Positions 24,805 to 33,271 of a stretch of 64,000 nt of DNA are shown one piece after another; within the stretch, counting starts at the first letter, position 1; every line of letters begins with the position of its first letter. The translations under genes and the position numbers were made by a program. The DNA lies in assembly GCA_963837265.1 (NCBI GenBank), contig CAWIMQ010000004.1, forward strand, positions 124,001-188,000. The letters run 5' to 3'. Source of the stretch: DATBLE01 sp963837265. Its GTDB lineage: Bacteria > Actinomycetota > Thermoleophilia > Gaiellales > Gaiellaceae. The notes beneath the pieces are model-generated. The model did no database searches. It was not told where the DNA came from and saw nothing but the letters and a program-made list of their open reading frames with translations.

Positions 24805-25686
24805 GTGGCGAGCGGCGACCTGCTCGGGCTCTACTGGACGACCTCCGGGCCGGTCGAGGTCCACGTCGGGCGCGAGTGGAGCCTCTTCGACCTGCGCGAG
24901 CGCTGCGAGCAGGCGGCCCGCGTGGGCTTCAGCGGCATCGGGCTCTGGCACGCCGATCTCGAGCACATTCTCGAGACCCGCACGCTCGGCGACGTGAAGC
25001 TGCTCCTCGACGGCCACGGCCTGGAGCACCTCGAGCTCGAGTTCCTAATGGAGTGGTTCCTCGATCCGGGCGACGAGCGCCGGCAGGCCTCCGACCGGAC
25101 GCGGGCGCTTCTCTGGGAGGCTGCCGGCGCGCTCGACGCCCACCACGTCAAGGTCGGGAACATCCCGGGCACGCGGTGCGACCTGCCGGAGCTGACGGAG
25201 CGCTACGGGGAGCTCTGCGCCGACGCGGCGGAGCACCACGACGCGAGGGTCGTCTACGAGCTCATGCCGTTCGACGCGAACGTCCGCGACCTCGACTCGG
25301 CGTTCGCCGTCGTCGAGGGCGCCGGGGCGCCGAACGGAGGGCTCGCGATCGACACCTGGCACATGGCGAAGCTCGGCATCGGGCCCGGGGACCTGCGGCG
25401 CGTCCCGGCGCGCCACCTCGGCTGGGTCGAGCTCAGCGACGGCCGCTACGTGAGCATGCCCGACCTGGTCGACGAGACCGTCAACCACCGTCTCCTCCCG
25501 GGCGAGGGCGAGTTCCCGATCCGCGGCTACGTCGAGGCCTGCCGCGAGGCCGGCTACGACGGCCCGTGGGGCGTCGAGGTGCTCTCCGACGAGCTCCGGC
25601 GCCTCCCGATCGAGCAGATCTTCGACCGAGCGTACGAGACGAGCAGCGCACAGCTCGCTGCCGGGGAAAGGAGCCTTGGTGTCTGA
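24805..25686 (+). CDS. Sugar-phosphate isomerase/epimerase-like TIM-barrel protein
   Basis: 293 residues of the xylose isomerase-like TIM-barrel (AP endonuclease 2) family: GFSGIGLWHADLE near the N-terminus, LELEFLMEW, VYELMPFDAN, GLAIDTWHMAKLG, HLGWVELSDG and a closing WGVEVLS. The Glu, Asp, His and Glu in these segments form the usual metal site. It starts at GTG 24805 with no ribosome site, consistent with a leaderless mRNA. In catabolic clusters this fold also includes hydroxypyruvate isomerases and dehydroshikimate dehydratases, so its reaction is open. Confidence 0.75.
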   Translation: MASGDLLGLYWTTSGPVEVHVGREWSLFDLRERCEQAARVGFSGIGLWHADLEHILETRTLGDVKLLLDGHGLEHLELEFLMEWFLDPGDERRQASDRTRALLWEAAGALDAHHVKVGNIPGTRCDLPELTERYGELCADAAEHHDARVVYELMPFDANVRDLDSAFAVVEGAGAPNGGLAIDTWHMAKLGIGPGDLRRVPARHLGWVELSDGRYVSMPDLVDETVNHRLLPGEGEFPIRGYVEACREAGYDGPWGVEVLSDELRRLPIEQIFDRAYETSSAQLAAGERSLGV

Positions 25687-26707
25687 GCACGGACTGGACC
25701 GGGAGCGCCTGATCTGGATGCTCACGCAGATGCTGCGCATCCGCGAGTTCGAGGAGCGGGTGAAGCGCACGTTCGAGGAGCACGAGGGGGTGATCCGCGG
25801 CCACACGCACCTGGCCGACGGCGCGGAGGCCTCGATCGTCGGCTCGCTCGCCGCCCTCCGGCCGGACGACCAGCTGCTCGCAACGTACCGGTGCCACGGC
25901 TACCCGCTCGTGCTCGGCACCGACCCGAAGGCGATGATGGCCGAGATCTACGGCCGCTCGACGGGCCTCTGCAAGGGCTACGGCGGCTCGATGCACCTGA
26001 CCGACGTCGAGCGCGGCTTCCTGGGCACCTCGGGGATCGTCGCGCAGGGCATCCCGCACGCGACCGGCGCGGCCTACGCGGCGCAGATCCGCGGCCGGGG
26101 CCAGGTCGTCCTCAGCTTCTTCGGCGACGGCGCCTCGAAACAGGGGGCATTCCACGAGTCGCTCAACATCGCCTCGCTCTGGAAGCTTCCCGTCGTCTAC
26201 GTGATGGAGAACAACAGCTACAACGTGGTCACGCGCGTCGAGCAGGAGGACGCCAACGCCGCGGCCGGCGAGCCGCTCGCGGTCAAGGCGACCGCCTACA
26301 GCATGCCGGGCGTGACCGTGGACGGCGGCGACCCGGTCGAGGTCTACGAGCACGTCGCGGCCGCGGTCGAGCGCGCGCGCTCCGGCGCCGGCCCGACGCT
26401 CGTCGAGTCGCGCCTCTACAGGCTGAGCGCGCACGGGAACATCATCGCGCCGCCGGGCGTTCCGCTCCATTTTCCCGAGCACGAGGCGGTCACGGTCTTC
26501 GGCAACGCGGCCGAGTACGAGGCCGCGAAGCGCGGCGACCCGGTCCCGCGCTTCCGCGCCCGGCTCGTCACCGACGGGACGCTGACCGCCGAGGAGGCGG
26601 ACGCGATCGGCGAGGCGGTGCGGGACGAGATGCAGGAGGCGGTCACCTTCGGTCTCGAGAGCCCCTTCCCGGCGCCCGAAGCCGCCGTCGAGCACGTCTA
26701 CGCCTAG
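25679..26707 (+). CDS. 2-Oxoacid (pyruvate/acetoin-type) dehydrogenase E1 alpha subunit
   Basis: 342 residues. The thiamine-diphosphate motif GDGASKQGAFHESLNIAS...MENNSYNV is at about 149-180, and GYGGSMHLTD with the GTSGIVAQGIPHATG segment is typical of E1 alpha of pyruvate or acetoin dehydrogenase. GTG 25679 follows GGAAAGGAG and overlaps the previous stop by eight bases; TTG 25676 is the weaker alternative. It pairs with the E1 beta gene downstream. No E2 or E3 gene is next to them, so either distant subunits are used or this is a stand-alone decarboxylating or aldehyde-generating enzyme. Confidence 0.87.
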   Translation: MSEHGLDRERLIWMLTQMLRIREFEERVKRTFEEHEGVIRGHTHLADGAEASIVGSLAALRPDDQLLATYRCHGYPLVLGTDPKAMMAEIYGRSTGLCKGYGGSMHLTDVERGFLGTSGIVAQGIPHATGAAYAAQIRGRGQVVLSFFGDGASKQGAFHESLNIASLWKLPVVYVMENNSYNVVTRVEQEDANAAAGEPLAVKATAYSMPGVTVDGGDPVEVYEHVAAAVERARSGAGPTLVESRLYRLSAHGNIIAPPGVPLHFPEHEAVTVFGNAAEYEAAKRGDPVPRFRARLVTDGTLTAEEADAIGEAVRDEMQEAVTFGLESPFPAPEAAVEHVYA

Positions 26708-26721
26708 GAGGATCGAGACCC

Positions 26722-27702
26722 ATGGCACACGAGCTTCCGTACATCGCCGCGATCGAGGAGGCGATCCGCGAGGAGATGGAGCGCGACGAGACCGTCCTCT
26801 ACTTCGGCCAGAACATCGCCACCTCCGAGAACGACCCGTTCCTGCAGGCCTTCGGACCGGACCGGGTCCGCGTGACGCCGATCTCGGAGACGGCCGAGAT
26901 CGGGATGGCGGTCGGCGCCGCGTTCGCCGGCTACCGGCCGGTGGTCGAGCTGTACATGGCCGAGTTCATGCTCGTCGCGATGGACCAGGTCGTGAACGAG
27001 GCGCCGCGCTTCCACTACATGTCGGGCGGGCAGGTCAAGGTGCCGCTCGTCCTCAAGGCCGGCTACGGCTTCACCGCCGGCTGGGCGGGCCAGCACACCG
27101 GCACGATCTACGGCATGTTCATGGGCGTCCCGGGCCTCAGGGTCGTCGTGCCGTCGACCGCCGCCGACGCGAAGGGCCTGATGACCGCGGCGATCCGTGA
27201 CGACAACCCGGTCGCCTACTTCCACCACTACCTGCTGACCCTCGAGCACGGCGAGGTCCCGGACGGGGAGCACGTCGTGCCGCTCGGGGAGGCGGTGGTG
27301 CGGCGCGAGGGCGGCGACGTCACGGTGGTCGCGATCGGCTGGTGCGTCGGCAGGGCACTCGCGGCGGCGGAGCAGCTCGCGGCCGAGGGTGTCCAGGCCG
27401 AGGTGATCGACCCGCGGACGCTCGCCCCGCTCGACCTTGCGACGATCCTCCGGTCGGTGGAGAAGACGGGGCGCCTCGTCCTCGTCGACCAGTCCACCCG
27501 CCACGGCTCCGCAGCCGCGGTGATCGCGGCCGAGGCGGCGTCGGAGGCCTTCGGGGCGCTGAAGGCGCCGGTCAAGCTCGTGACGGCTCTGGACGCGACG
27601 ATCCCGTACAGCCGGCCGATGGAGGAATACGTGCTGCCGGACGAGGCGAAGATCGTCGAGGCCGTACAGCAGGTGCTCGGCTCCTCGCCGGTCGCCGCCT
27701 GA
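26722..27702 (+). CDS. 2-Oxoacid (pyruvate/acetoin-type) dehydrogenase E1 beta subunit
   Basis: 326 residues with the E1 beta hallmarks: YFGQNIA...TPISETAEIGMAVGAAFAGYRPVVE, QHTGTIYGMFMGVPGLRVVVPS, VIDPRTLAPLD and the C-terminal IPYSRPMEEYVLPDEAKIV. ATG 26722 has TAGGAGG upstream. It forms the heterotetrameric E1 with the alpha subunit. Confidence 0.88.
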   Translation: MAHELPYIAAIEEAIREEMERDETVLYFGQNIATSENDPFLQAFGPDRVRVTPISETAEIGMAVGAAFAGYRPVVELYMAEFMLVAMDQVVNEAPRFHYMSGGQVKVPLVLKAGYGFTAGWAGQHTGTIYGMFMGVPGLRVVVPSTAADAKGLMTAAIRDDNPVAYFHHYLLTLEHGEVPDGEHVVPLGEAVVRREGGDVTVVAIGWCVGRALAAAEQLAAEGVQAEVIDPRTLAPLDLATILRSVEKTGRLVLVDQSTRHGSAAAVIAAEAASEAFGALKAPVKLVTALDATIPYSRPMEEYVLPDEAKIVEAVQQVLGSSPVAA

Positions 27703-27711
27703 GAGTGGCGG

Positions 27712-27717
27712 TAGGCT
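27712..27717 (+). promoter_or_regulatory. -10 element TAGGCT for a probably leaderless transcript
   Basis: TAGGCT lies seven bases before ATG 27725 with no ribosome site in between. It would start the operon 27725-33271. Confidence 0.4.
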
Positions 27718-27724
27718 CGGGCCG

Positions 27725-28510
27725 ATGCTGACCGTCGCGCTGCTCGGGCTCGGCGAGGCGGGCGGGCGCTTCGCCGTCGATCTCTCGGCCGTCGGCGTCG
27801 AGGTCCGCGCCTACGACCCCGACCCGGACCGGCGGTCGCCGGTTCCGCGGGCCCCCGACCCGGCGACCGCGGTCGCCGGCAGCGACGTGGTGCTCAGCGT
27901 CAACACGGCACGGGCGGCCCTCGATGCGGCGCAGACGGTTCTGCCGGCCCTGCGGCCCGAGACGGTCTACGCGGACCTGAACACGGCCGCCCCCGAGCGC
28001 AAGCGCGAGGTCGCCGCGGTCGTCGGCGCGGCCGGCGCGCGCTTCGCCGACGTGGCCCTGCTCGGCCCCGTGCCCGCCCGCGGCCTGCAGACTCCTGCCC
28101 TCGCCTCCGGAGCGGGCGCGCGCGGCTTTGCCGACGCGTTCGGCCCGCTCGGGATGCCGGTCGAGGTCGTCGGCGCCGAGCCGGGCGACGCCGCCGCGCT
28201 GAAGCTCCTGCGCTCGGTGTTCATGAAGGGGCTCGCCGCCGCCGCGGTCGAGAGCGTGCAGGCGGCCGAGGCCGCCGGCCACGGGGCCTGGCTGAAGGCA
28301 GAGATCGCCGAGGTGATCGGCCGGCCGCTGCTCGAGCGGCTGCTCGAGGGCAGCCGCCGGCACGCGCGCCGGCGCGTGGAAGAGCTGGACGCCGCGCGCG
28401 ACCTGCTGCTCCGGCTGGGGGTCGAGCCGCGAGTGGCCGCCGCGAGCGCGTCGCTGCTCGCAGAGCTCGCGGACAAGGAGGGAGCGGACGATGCCGGCGA
28501 GGCCCGCTGA
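27725..28510 (+). CDS. NAD(P)-binding 6-phosphogluconate-dehydrogenase-like protein with DUF1932 domain
   Basis: 261 residues. The N-terminal Rossmann fold is LLGLGEAGGRFAVDL with a following Asp in YDPDPDR. The middle has YADLNTAAPERK and FADVALLGPVPA. The C-terminal half matches DUF1932 (LLRSVFMKGLAAAAVES). These are related to beta-hydroxyacid dehydrogenases, so it may oxidise or reduce a 2-hydroxy or 3-hydroxy acid; one homologous use is 4-carboxy-2-hydroxymuconate semialdehyde-type chemistry, which is only a guess here. The gene ends 20 bases inside the next. Confidence 0.75.
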   Translation: MLTVALLGLGEAGGRFAVDLSAVGVEVRAYDPDPDRRSPVPRAPDPATAVAGSDVVLSVNTARAALDAAQTVLPALRPETVYADLNTAAPERKREVAAVVGAAGARFADVALLGPVPARGLQTPALASGAGARGFADAFGPLGMPVEVVGAEPGDAAALKLLRSVFMKGLAAAAVESVQAAEAAGHGAWLKAEIAEVIGRPLLERLLEGSRRHARRRVEELDAARDLLLRLGVEPRVAAASASLLAELADKEGADDAGEAR

Positions 28511-29420
28511 GGAGCGACCGAGCGACCGTGCACGCGGGCTGGTCGAGGGTGCCTACGACCTCCACGTCCACGTCGCCCCGGACGTCCCTCGGCGGCGGAT
28601 CGACGACCGGGCGCTCGCCCGCCGCTTCCGGGAGCTCGGCCTCGCCGGCTTCGCCCTCAAGTCCCACTACACCTCGACCGCCGAGCGCGCGCAGGTCGTC
28701 TCCGCCCTCGAGCCCGGTGTCGAGGTGCTGGGGACGCTGACGCTGAACCGGGCGGTCGGAGGGATGAACGCGCTCGCGGTCGAGATCGCCGCCCGCGAAG
28801 GCGCGCGGATCGTCTGGATGCCGACCGTCGACTCTCCCGCGGAGACCGCCGGCCGGGCCGAGCCGGGACCCGGCGACAACCTGCCCCAGTGGGCGCGCCT
28901 CCAGCACGAGCTGCGCGCGCTCGGCCTCGGCGTCGAGGCGGTGCAGGTGACGGACGCAGAGGGCAGGCTCCTGGACGAGACGCGAGACGTGCTGCGCGCG
29001 GTCGCGCGGCACGGCCTGATCCTCGCGACCGCGCACCTGGGCCGAGACGACACGTTCGAGGTCGTCGACGGCGCCCTGGCGGAGGGAGTGGAGATCGTGG
29101 TCGTCACACACCCCGAGTTCCCGGCGCAGGACTTCTCGATCGAGGACCAGGTCGCGCTCGCCGGGCGCGGCTGCCTGCTCGAGCGCTGCCTGACCACGCC
29201 GTACAGCGGGAAGACGACCTGGGAGCACGTGCTCGACGGCGTCCACGCGGTCGGCGCGGAGCGCACCCTCTTCTCCAGCGACCTCGGCAACCCCGACTAC
29301 CCGCCGGTCGAGGACGGGCTCGCGCTCTGGGCCGACCGCCTGCTCGGAGCGGGCTTCGACGACGCGGACGTCCGGGAGCTGATCGTCGGGCAGTCCCGCC
29401 GGCTCGCGGTGCCGGCGTGA
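28491..29420 (+). CDS. DUF6282-like metal-dependent hydrolase-fold protein
   Basis: 309 residues with an amidohydrolase-like metal site: DLHVHVAPD near the N-terminus, a Lys in FALKSHYTS, ATAHLGRDD, VVTHPEFPAQD and FSSDLGNPDYPP. This matches the DUF6282 group, which has no settled function. The location between a dehydrogenase and galB suggests a hydrolase or hydratase acting on a ring-fission intermediate such as a lactone, for example a PDC-lactonase (LigI)-like role; that is an inference. Confidence 0.65.
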   Translation: MPARPAEERPSDRARGLVEGAYDLHVHVAPDVPRRRIDDRALARRFRELGLAGFALKSHYTSTAERAQVVSALEPGVEVLGTLTLNRAVGGMNALAVEIAAREGARIVWMPTVDSPAETAGRAEPGPGDNLPQWARLQHELRALGLGVEAVQVTDAEGRLLDETRDVLRAVARHGLILATAHLGRDDTFEVVDGALAEGVEIVVVTHPEFPAQDFSIEDQVALAGRGCLLERCLTTPYSGKTTWEHVLDGVHAVGAERTLFSSDLGNPDYPPVEDGLALWADRLLGAGFDDADVRELIVGQSRRLAVPA

Positions 29421-30127
29421 GGAGGCTGCTCGTGATCGGCGCGCACTCCGCCGACTTCGTCTGGCGGGCGGGAGGCGCGGTCGCCGTCGCCACCACGGGC
29501 GGCGGCTCGGCGTGCGTGCTCGCACTCTCGTACGGCGAGCGCGGCGAGTCGGGGGAGCTGTGGAAGGAGCCCGGCCAGACGGTCGAGCGGGTCAAGGAGA
29601 TCCGGCACGGAGAGGCGGAGCGCGCCGCGGCGGCGCTCGGCGCCGAGTTCGCGTGCCTCGACCTCGGCGACTACCCGCTCGAGGTCGACCGGGACGCGCT
29701 GATCGCCCTCGCCGACCGGATCCGCGACTTCGCCCCGGACGTGCTCGTCACGCACACCGATCGCGACCCGTTCAATCCCGACCACGCCGCGGCGTTCTTC
29801 GCGGTCGAGCGCGCACGGGCGCTCGCGGCCGGCGCCGGTGTTCCGAGCGCGTTCGAGACCGTTCAGCCGCCGGAGCTCTTGCTCTTCGAGCCCCACCAGC
29901 CGGAGCTGTGCAACTTCGTCCCGACGACGTTCGTGGACATCACGCCGGTGATCGACCGGAAGCGGGCGGCGATGGCGGAGATGAAGGCGCAGTCGTACCT
30001 CCGGACGTACTACGACCAGCGTGCCGAGCAGCGTGGCAATCACGCGCGGCGCTCGTCGGGCGACCCGGCGATCCGCTACGCCGAGGCCTTCCAGCGCGTG
30101 ACGCCCCAGGTGGTGGGCGCGCTGTGA
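29417..30127 (+). CDS. galB: 4-Oxalomesaconate hydratase, GalB type (PIG-L fold)
   Basis: 236 residues of the PIG-L/LmbE fold. The metal loop reads AHSADFVWRAGG rather than the deacetylase AHPDDE, and this replaced pattern, with YGERGES, DYPLEVDRD, DPFNPDHAAA and LFEPHQPELC, is what distinguishes the GalB hydratase from deacetylases. His10 and Asp13 of that loop plus the His in NPDHA would hold zinc. It hydrates 4-oxalomesaconate to 4-carboxy-4-hydroxy-2-oxoadipate in the gallate and protocatechuate-4,5 pathways. GTG 29417 overlaps the previous stop, and its stop overlaps the aldolase start, matching the next pathway step. Confidence 0.85.
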   Translation: MRRLLVIGAHSADFVWRAGGAVAVATTGGGSACVLALSYGERGESGELWKEPGQTVERVKEIRHGEAERAAAALGAEFACLDLGDYPLEVDRDALIALADRIRDFAPDVLVTHTDRDPFNPDHAAAFFAVERARALAAGAGVPSAFETVQPPELLLFEPHQPELCNFVPTTFVDITPVIDRKRAAMAEMKAQSYLRTYYDQRAEQRGNHARRSSGDPAIRYAEAFQRVTPQVVGAL

Positions 30128-30744
30128 CGGCCACGTTCGCCGAGCTGGCCGCGCTCGGGAGCGCGACCGTCCACGAGGCGGCCGGACGCGACTCCCTCGT
30201 CGACGTGCCTCTGATCCAGGTCGTTCCCGGCTCGCGCGCCGCCGGGCCGGCGCGCACCGTTTCCTGCGGCCAGGACGACAACCTGATGGTGCACGCCGCG
30301 GTGGCGGAGGCGCTCCCGGGGGAGGTGCTCGTGCTGACGATGCCCGAGCCCGCCCCGGTCGCTCTCGTCGGCGAGCTGCTGGCCACGCAGGCGAAGGGGC
30401 GGGCCGTGGCGGCCCTGCTCGTCGATGCGGCCGTCCGTGACGTCGAGGAGCTCCGCGGGCTCGGCCTGCCCGTCTGGGCGCGCTACGTCCGTGTCCGCGG
30501 CGCCGGAAAGCGCGTCAAGGGCTCGATCGGCGAGCCGGTCGAGGTCGGGGGCGCGACCATCCGCCAGGGGGACGCGGTGGTGCTCGACGCCGACGGCGCG
30601 GTCGTCGTCGGGCTCGAGCGCATCGACGCGGTGCTGGCAGCGGCGCGCGGCCGGGCCGAGCGGGAGCGCGAGAAGCGCGCCAGGCTGCAGGCCGGTGCGC
30701 TCTCCTACGACCTCGACGACCTCCGGAAGCTCGTCGAGCCGTGA
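30124..30744 (+). CDS. galC: 4-Carboxy-4-hydroxy-2-oxoadipate aldolase, GalC/LigK type (RraA fold)
   Basis: 206 residues of the RraA-like fold: HEAAGRDSLVD near the start, PGEVLVLTMPEPAPVALVGELLA and ALLVDAAVRDVEELRGLGLPVWAR, which hold the Asp and Arg used for metal and pyruvate enolate binding. It would split the GalB product to pyruvate and oxaloacetate, and such enzymes also decarboxylate oxaloacetate. It directly follows galB with a GTGA overlap. Confidence 0.85.
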   Translation: MTATFAELAALGSATVHEAAGRDSLVDVPLIQVVPGSRAAGPARTVSCGQDDNLMVHAAVAEALPGEVLVLTMPEPAPVALVGELLATQAKGRAVAALLVDAAVRDVEELRGLGLPVWARYVRVRGAGKRVKGSIGEPVEVGGATIRQGDAVVLDADGAVVVGLERIDAVLAAARGRAEREREKRARLQAGALSYDLDDLRKLVEP

Positions 30745-31697
30745 ACGTACCGCTGCACGAGGTCGCGCGGATCGGGCACGCGGAGCTGTTCACCCCGAGC
30801 CCGGACGCGAGCCTCCGGTTCTTCGTCGACGTGCTCGGCCTCGAGGAGGAGGCGCGCGAGGGCAGGTCGGTCTACCTGCGCGGCTGGGGCGACTATCTCC
30901 GCTACAGCCTGAAGCTGACCGAGTCGCCGCGGGCCGGGCTCGGCCACCTGGCGCTGCGGGCGTGGAGCCCGGAGGCGCTCGAGCGGCGGGTCGCCGCGAT
31001 CGAGGCGGCCGGGCGCGGGATCGGCTGGACGGACGGGGACGTCGGCCACGGTCCCGCCTACCGGTTCACCGACCCCGACGGCCACGTCTTCGAGCTCTAC
31101 TACGAGGCCGAGCGGTACCGGCCGCCCGACCACCTGCGTCCCTCGTGGCGGAACCAGCCGCAGCGCTACCTCGGCCGCGGGGCGGCGGTGAAGCGGCTCG
31201 ACCACGTCAACCTGCTCGCGGCGGACGTGCGGGCGAGCCGCGAGTTCGCCCAGGAGCAGCTCGGCTACCGGCTGTACGAGCGGATCGAGCTCGAGGACGG
31301 CACGGAGACCGGCGCGTGGCTCAGCCTGTCGATCGCGGCGCACGAGCTGATCTACGTCCGTGACGCGTACGGCGCGAACGGGCGGCTGCACCATCTCGCG
31401 TTCTGGGTCGACACCCGCGAGGAGTGCCTGCGGGCGGCGGACCTCTTCGTCGACAACGACGTCCCCATCGAGGCCGCACCGTCGAAGCACGGGGTGGCGC
31501 AGGGCTTCTTCCTCTACGCCTTCGAGCCGGGCGGCAACCGGATCGAGGTGACGACCGGCGGCTACTTCGTCTACGACCCCGATTTCGAGCCGATCACGTG
31601 GACGGCGGCGGACCGTGCCCGCGGCCAGTTCTGGGGCGTTCACACGATCGAGAGCTTCCACACCTACGGGACGCCCGACGTCGAGACGGACGCGTGA
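30741..31697 (+). CDS. Type I extradiol (catechol 2,3-dioxygenase-like) ring-cleaving dioxygenase
   Basis: 318 residues with two vicinal-oxygen-chelate domains. The C-terminal domain carries the iron ligands His155 (LDHVNL), His218 (LHHLAFW) and Glu269 (GNRIEV), the order expected for catechol 2,3-dioxygenases. The N-terminal domain (IGHAELFTPS...DPDGHVFELYYE) is the usual non-catalytic copy. It performs meta-cleavage of a catechol. Because it sits directly after galB-galC, its natural substrate may be a carboxylated or methoxylated catechol such as protocatechuate, gallate or 3-O-methylgallate; known enzymes for those substrates usually belong to other extradiol families, so the match is not settled. 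Confidence 0.83.
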   Translation: MNVPLHEVARIGHAELFTPSPDASLRFFVDVLGLEEEAREGRSVYLRGWGDYLRYSLKLTESPRAGLGHLALRAWSPEALERRVAAIEAAGRGIGWTDGDVGHGPAYRFTDPDGHVFELYYEAERYRPPDHLRPSWRNQPQRYLGRGAAVKRLDHVNLLAADVRASREFAQEQLGYRLYERIELEDGTETGAWLSLSIAAHELIYVRDAYGANGRLHHLAFWVDTREECLRAADLFVDNDVPIEAAPSKHGVAQGFFLYAFEPGGNRIEVTTGGYFVYDPDFEPITWTAADRARGQFWGVHTIESFHTYGTPDVETDA

Positions 31698-33271
31698 CCG
31701 CGGTCCTCCCGTTCCGCGAGCGCCTCGCGCAGCCCGGCGCCTTCGTCGTCGCCGCCGAGCTCGTCACGAGCCGCGGGCTGATGACGGCGGACGGCGGGGG
31801 CGCGGTGCTCGAGCTGGCGAGGGAGCTGGCCGCCGACCCGCGGATCGACGTGCTCTCGATCACGGACAACCCGGGCGGGCACGCGATGCTCGCCCCCGAC
31901 GCGCTCGGCACCGACCTGATCTCGCGGGGCCAGGAGGTGATCATCCACCTCGCCTGCAAGGACTGGAACCGGAACGCGCTCGAGAGCCGGGGCTGGCAGC
32001 TCGCCTCGCAGAGCTTCCACAACGTGCTCGCCCTGTCGGGCGACTACCCGGTCAAGGGGCACCGGGGGCTCGCCGCGCCCGTGTTCGACATCGACTCGGT
32101 CGGGCTGCTCGGCCTGCTCTCGGACCTGAACGGCGGCCTGCCGGACGAGCGGCACCCCGGCCGGCGCCTAGCGCGGACCGACTTCTTCCTCGGCTGCGTG
32201 GTCACGAACCACAAGCGGCACGAGCGGGAGGTGATGCCCCAGTACCTCAAGCTCCGCAAGAAGGCGCGGGCAGGCGCCCGCTTCGTCATCAACCAGATCG
32301 GCTGGGACACGCGGAAGGACGACGAGCTCCTGCGCTGGATGCGCCGCGACGGCCTCGAGCTCCACGCGCTCGCGAACGTCTACCTCCTCTCCCCCGCGGC
32401 CGCGCGCTCGTTCCGCGCCGGGAAGATCCCCGGCGTCGTCGTCAACGACGAGCTCCTCGCCCTGGTCGAGCGCCAGGGGGCGAGCCCCGACCGGGGCCGC
32501 GCCTTCTTCGTCGACCTGGCCGCCAGGCACGTCGCGGTCGCCCGGGGCCTCGGCTACGAGGGCGTCTACCTCGGCGGTCACATGCCCGCGGCGACCTTCG
32601 GCGAGATCCTCGACCGCGCCGCGGCCTTCGGAGGGGCCGACTGGCGCGAGCTCGCGCGCGAGATCCAGTTCCCGCTCGAGGACGAGTTCTACTTCTTCCA
32701 GCGCGACCCGGACACCGGGCTCTCGTCGGGCGAGGTGAGCGCCTCGTACCTGGAGTCGAGGGAGCGCAGGCGAACGGACCTGCGCGTGCCGCTGAAGTAC
32801 CGCTTCAGCCGGCGCCTGCACGAGACCGTGTTCGCGCCCGAGGCGCCGCTCTTCCCCGCCGGCAGGGCGCTCTACCGGGACGTCGAGGAGGCGCCGCGGG
32901 TCGTCCGGAGGGCGGCCCACGCCCTCGAGCAGGCGGCGAAGGTGCCGCTCTTCGGCTGCCGGGACTGCGGCGACTGCTCGCTCCCGGAGATCGCCTACGT
33001 CTGTCCCGAGTCGCAGTGCGCGAAGAACCAGCGCAACGGCCCGTGCGGAGGCACCCGCGACGGCCTCTGCGAGGTCTACGACACCGAGTGCATCTGGTCG
33101 CAGGCGTACGAGCGGCTCAAGGCGTACGGCGAGGAGGAGTCGATGCTCGACGGGCCCGTGGTGGTCAAGGACAACGCGTTGCAGGGGACGAGCGCGTGGG
33201 CGAACACCTTCCTCGGCCGCGACCACGCGGCCCGCCGGGCCGGGGACGAGCGGGACGGGCAGCCCTCCTAG
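31694..33271 (+). CDS. Methylenetetrahydrofolate reductase fused to a MetV-like Cys-rich domain
   Basis: 525 residues. Residues 1-300 are a MetF-like flavin barrel (VLSITDNPGG, VIIHLACKDWNRN, LALSGDYPVKG, DFFLGCVVTNHKR). Residues about 420-466 are Cys-rich (GCRDCGDCSL, VCPESQCAKNQRNGPCGG, GLCEVY, CIW), matching the MTHFR C-terminal/MetV domain found with MetF in acetogens. The fusion would interconvert methyl- and methylene-tetrahydrofolate with electrons possibly routed through metal in the Cys-rich part. Beside a LigM-type O-demethylase, the sensible role is to reoxidise the methyl-THF that enzyme makes. Its stop overlaps the convergent MFS gene (CTAG). Confidence 0.84.
   Translation: MTAVLPFRERLAQPGAFVVAAELVTSRGLMTADGGGAVLELARELAADPRIDVLSITDNPGGHAMLAPDALGTDLISRGQEVIIHLACKDWNRNALESRGWQLASQSFHNVLALSGDYPVKGHRGLAAPVFDIDSVGLLGLLSDLNGGLPDERHPGRRLARTDFFLGCVVTNHKRHEREVMPQYLKLRKKARAGARFVINQIGWDTRKDDELLRWMRRDGLELHALANVYLLSPAAARSFRAGKIPGVVVNDELLALVERQGASPDRGRAFFVDLAARHVAVARGLGYEGVYLGGHMPAATFGEILDRAAAFGGADWRELAREIQFPLEDEFYFFQRDPDTGLSSGEVSASYLESRERRRTDLRVPLKYRFSRRLHETVFAPEAPLFPAGRALYRDVEEAPRVVRRAAHALEQAAKVPLFGCRDCGDCSLPEIAYVCPESQCAKNQRNGPCGGTRDGLCEVYDTECIWSQAYERLKAYGEEESMLDGPVVVKDNALQGTSAWANTFLGRDHAARRAGDERDGQPS

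Noticed and set aside
29417..30127. First read as a PIG-L type N-acetyl-sugar deacetylase with a mutated catalytic loop
   Set aside because: The AHSADFVWRAGG loop and the other blocks fit the GalB hydratase subgroup, and the aldolase for the next step is directly downstream.
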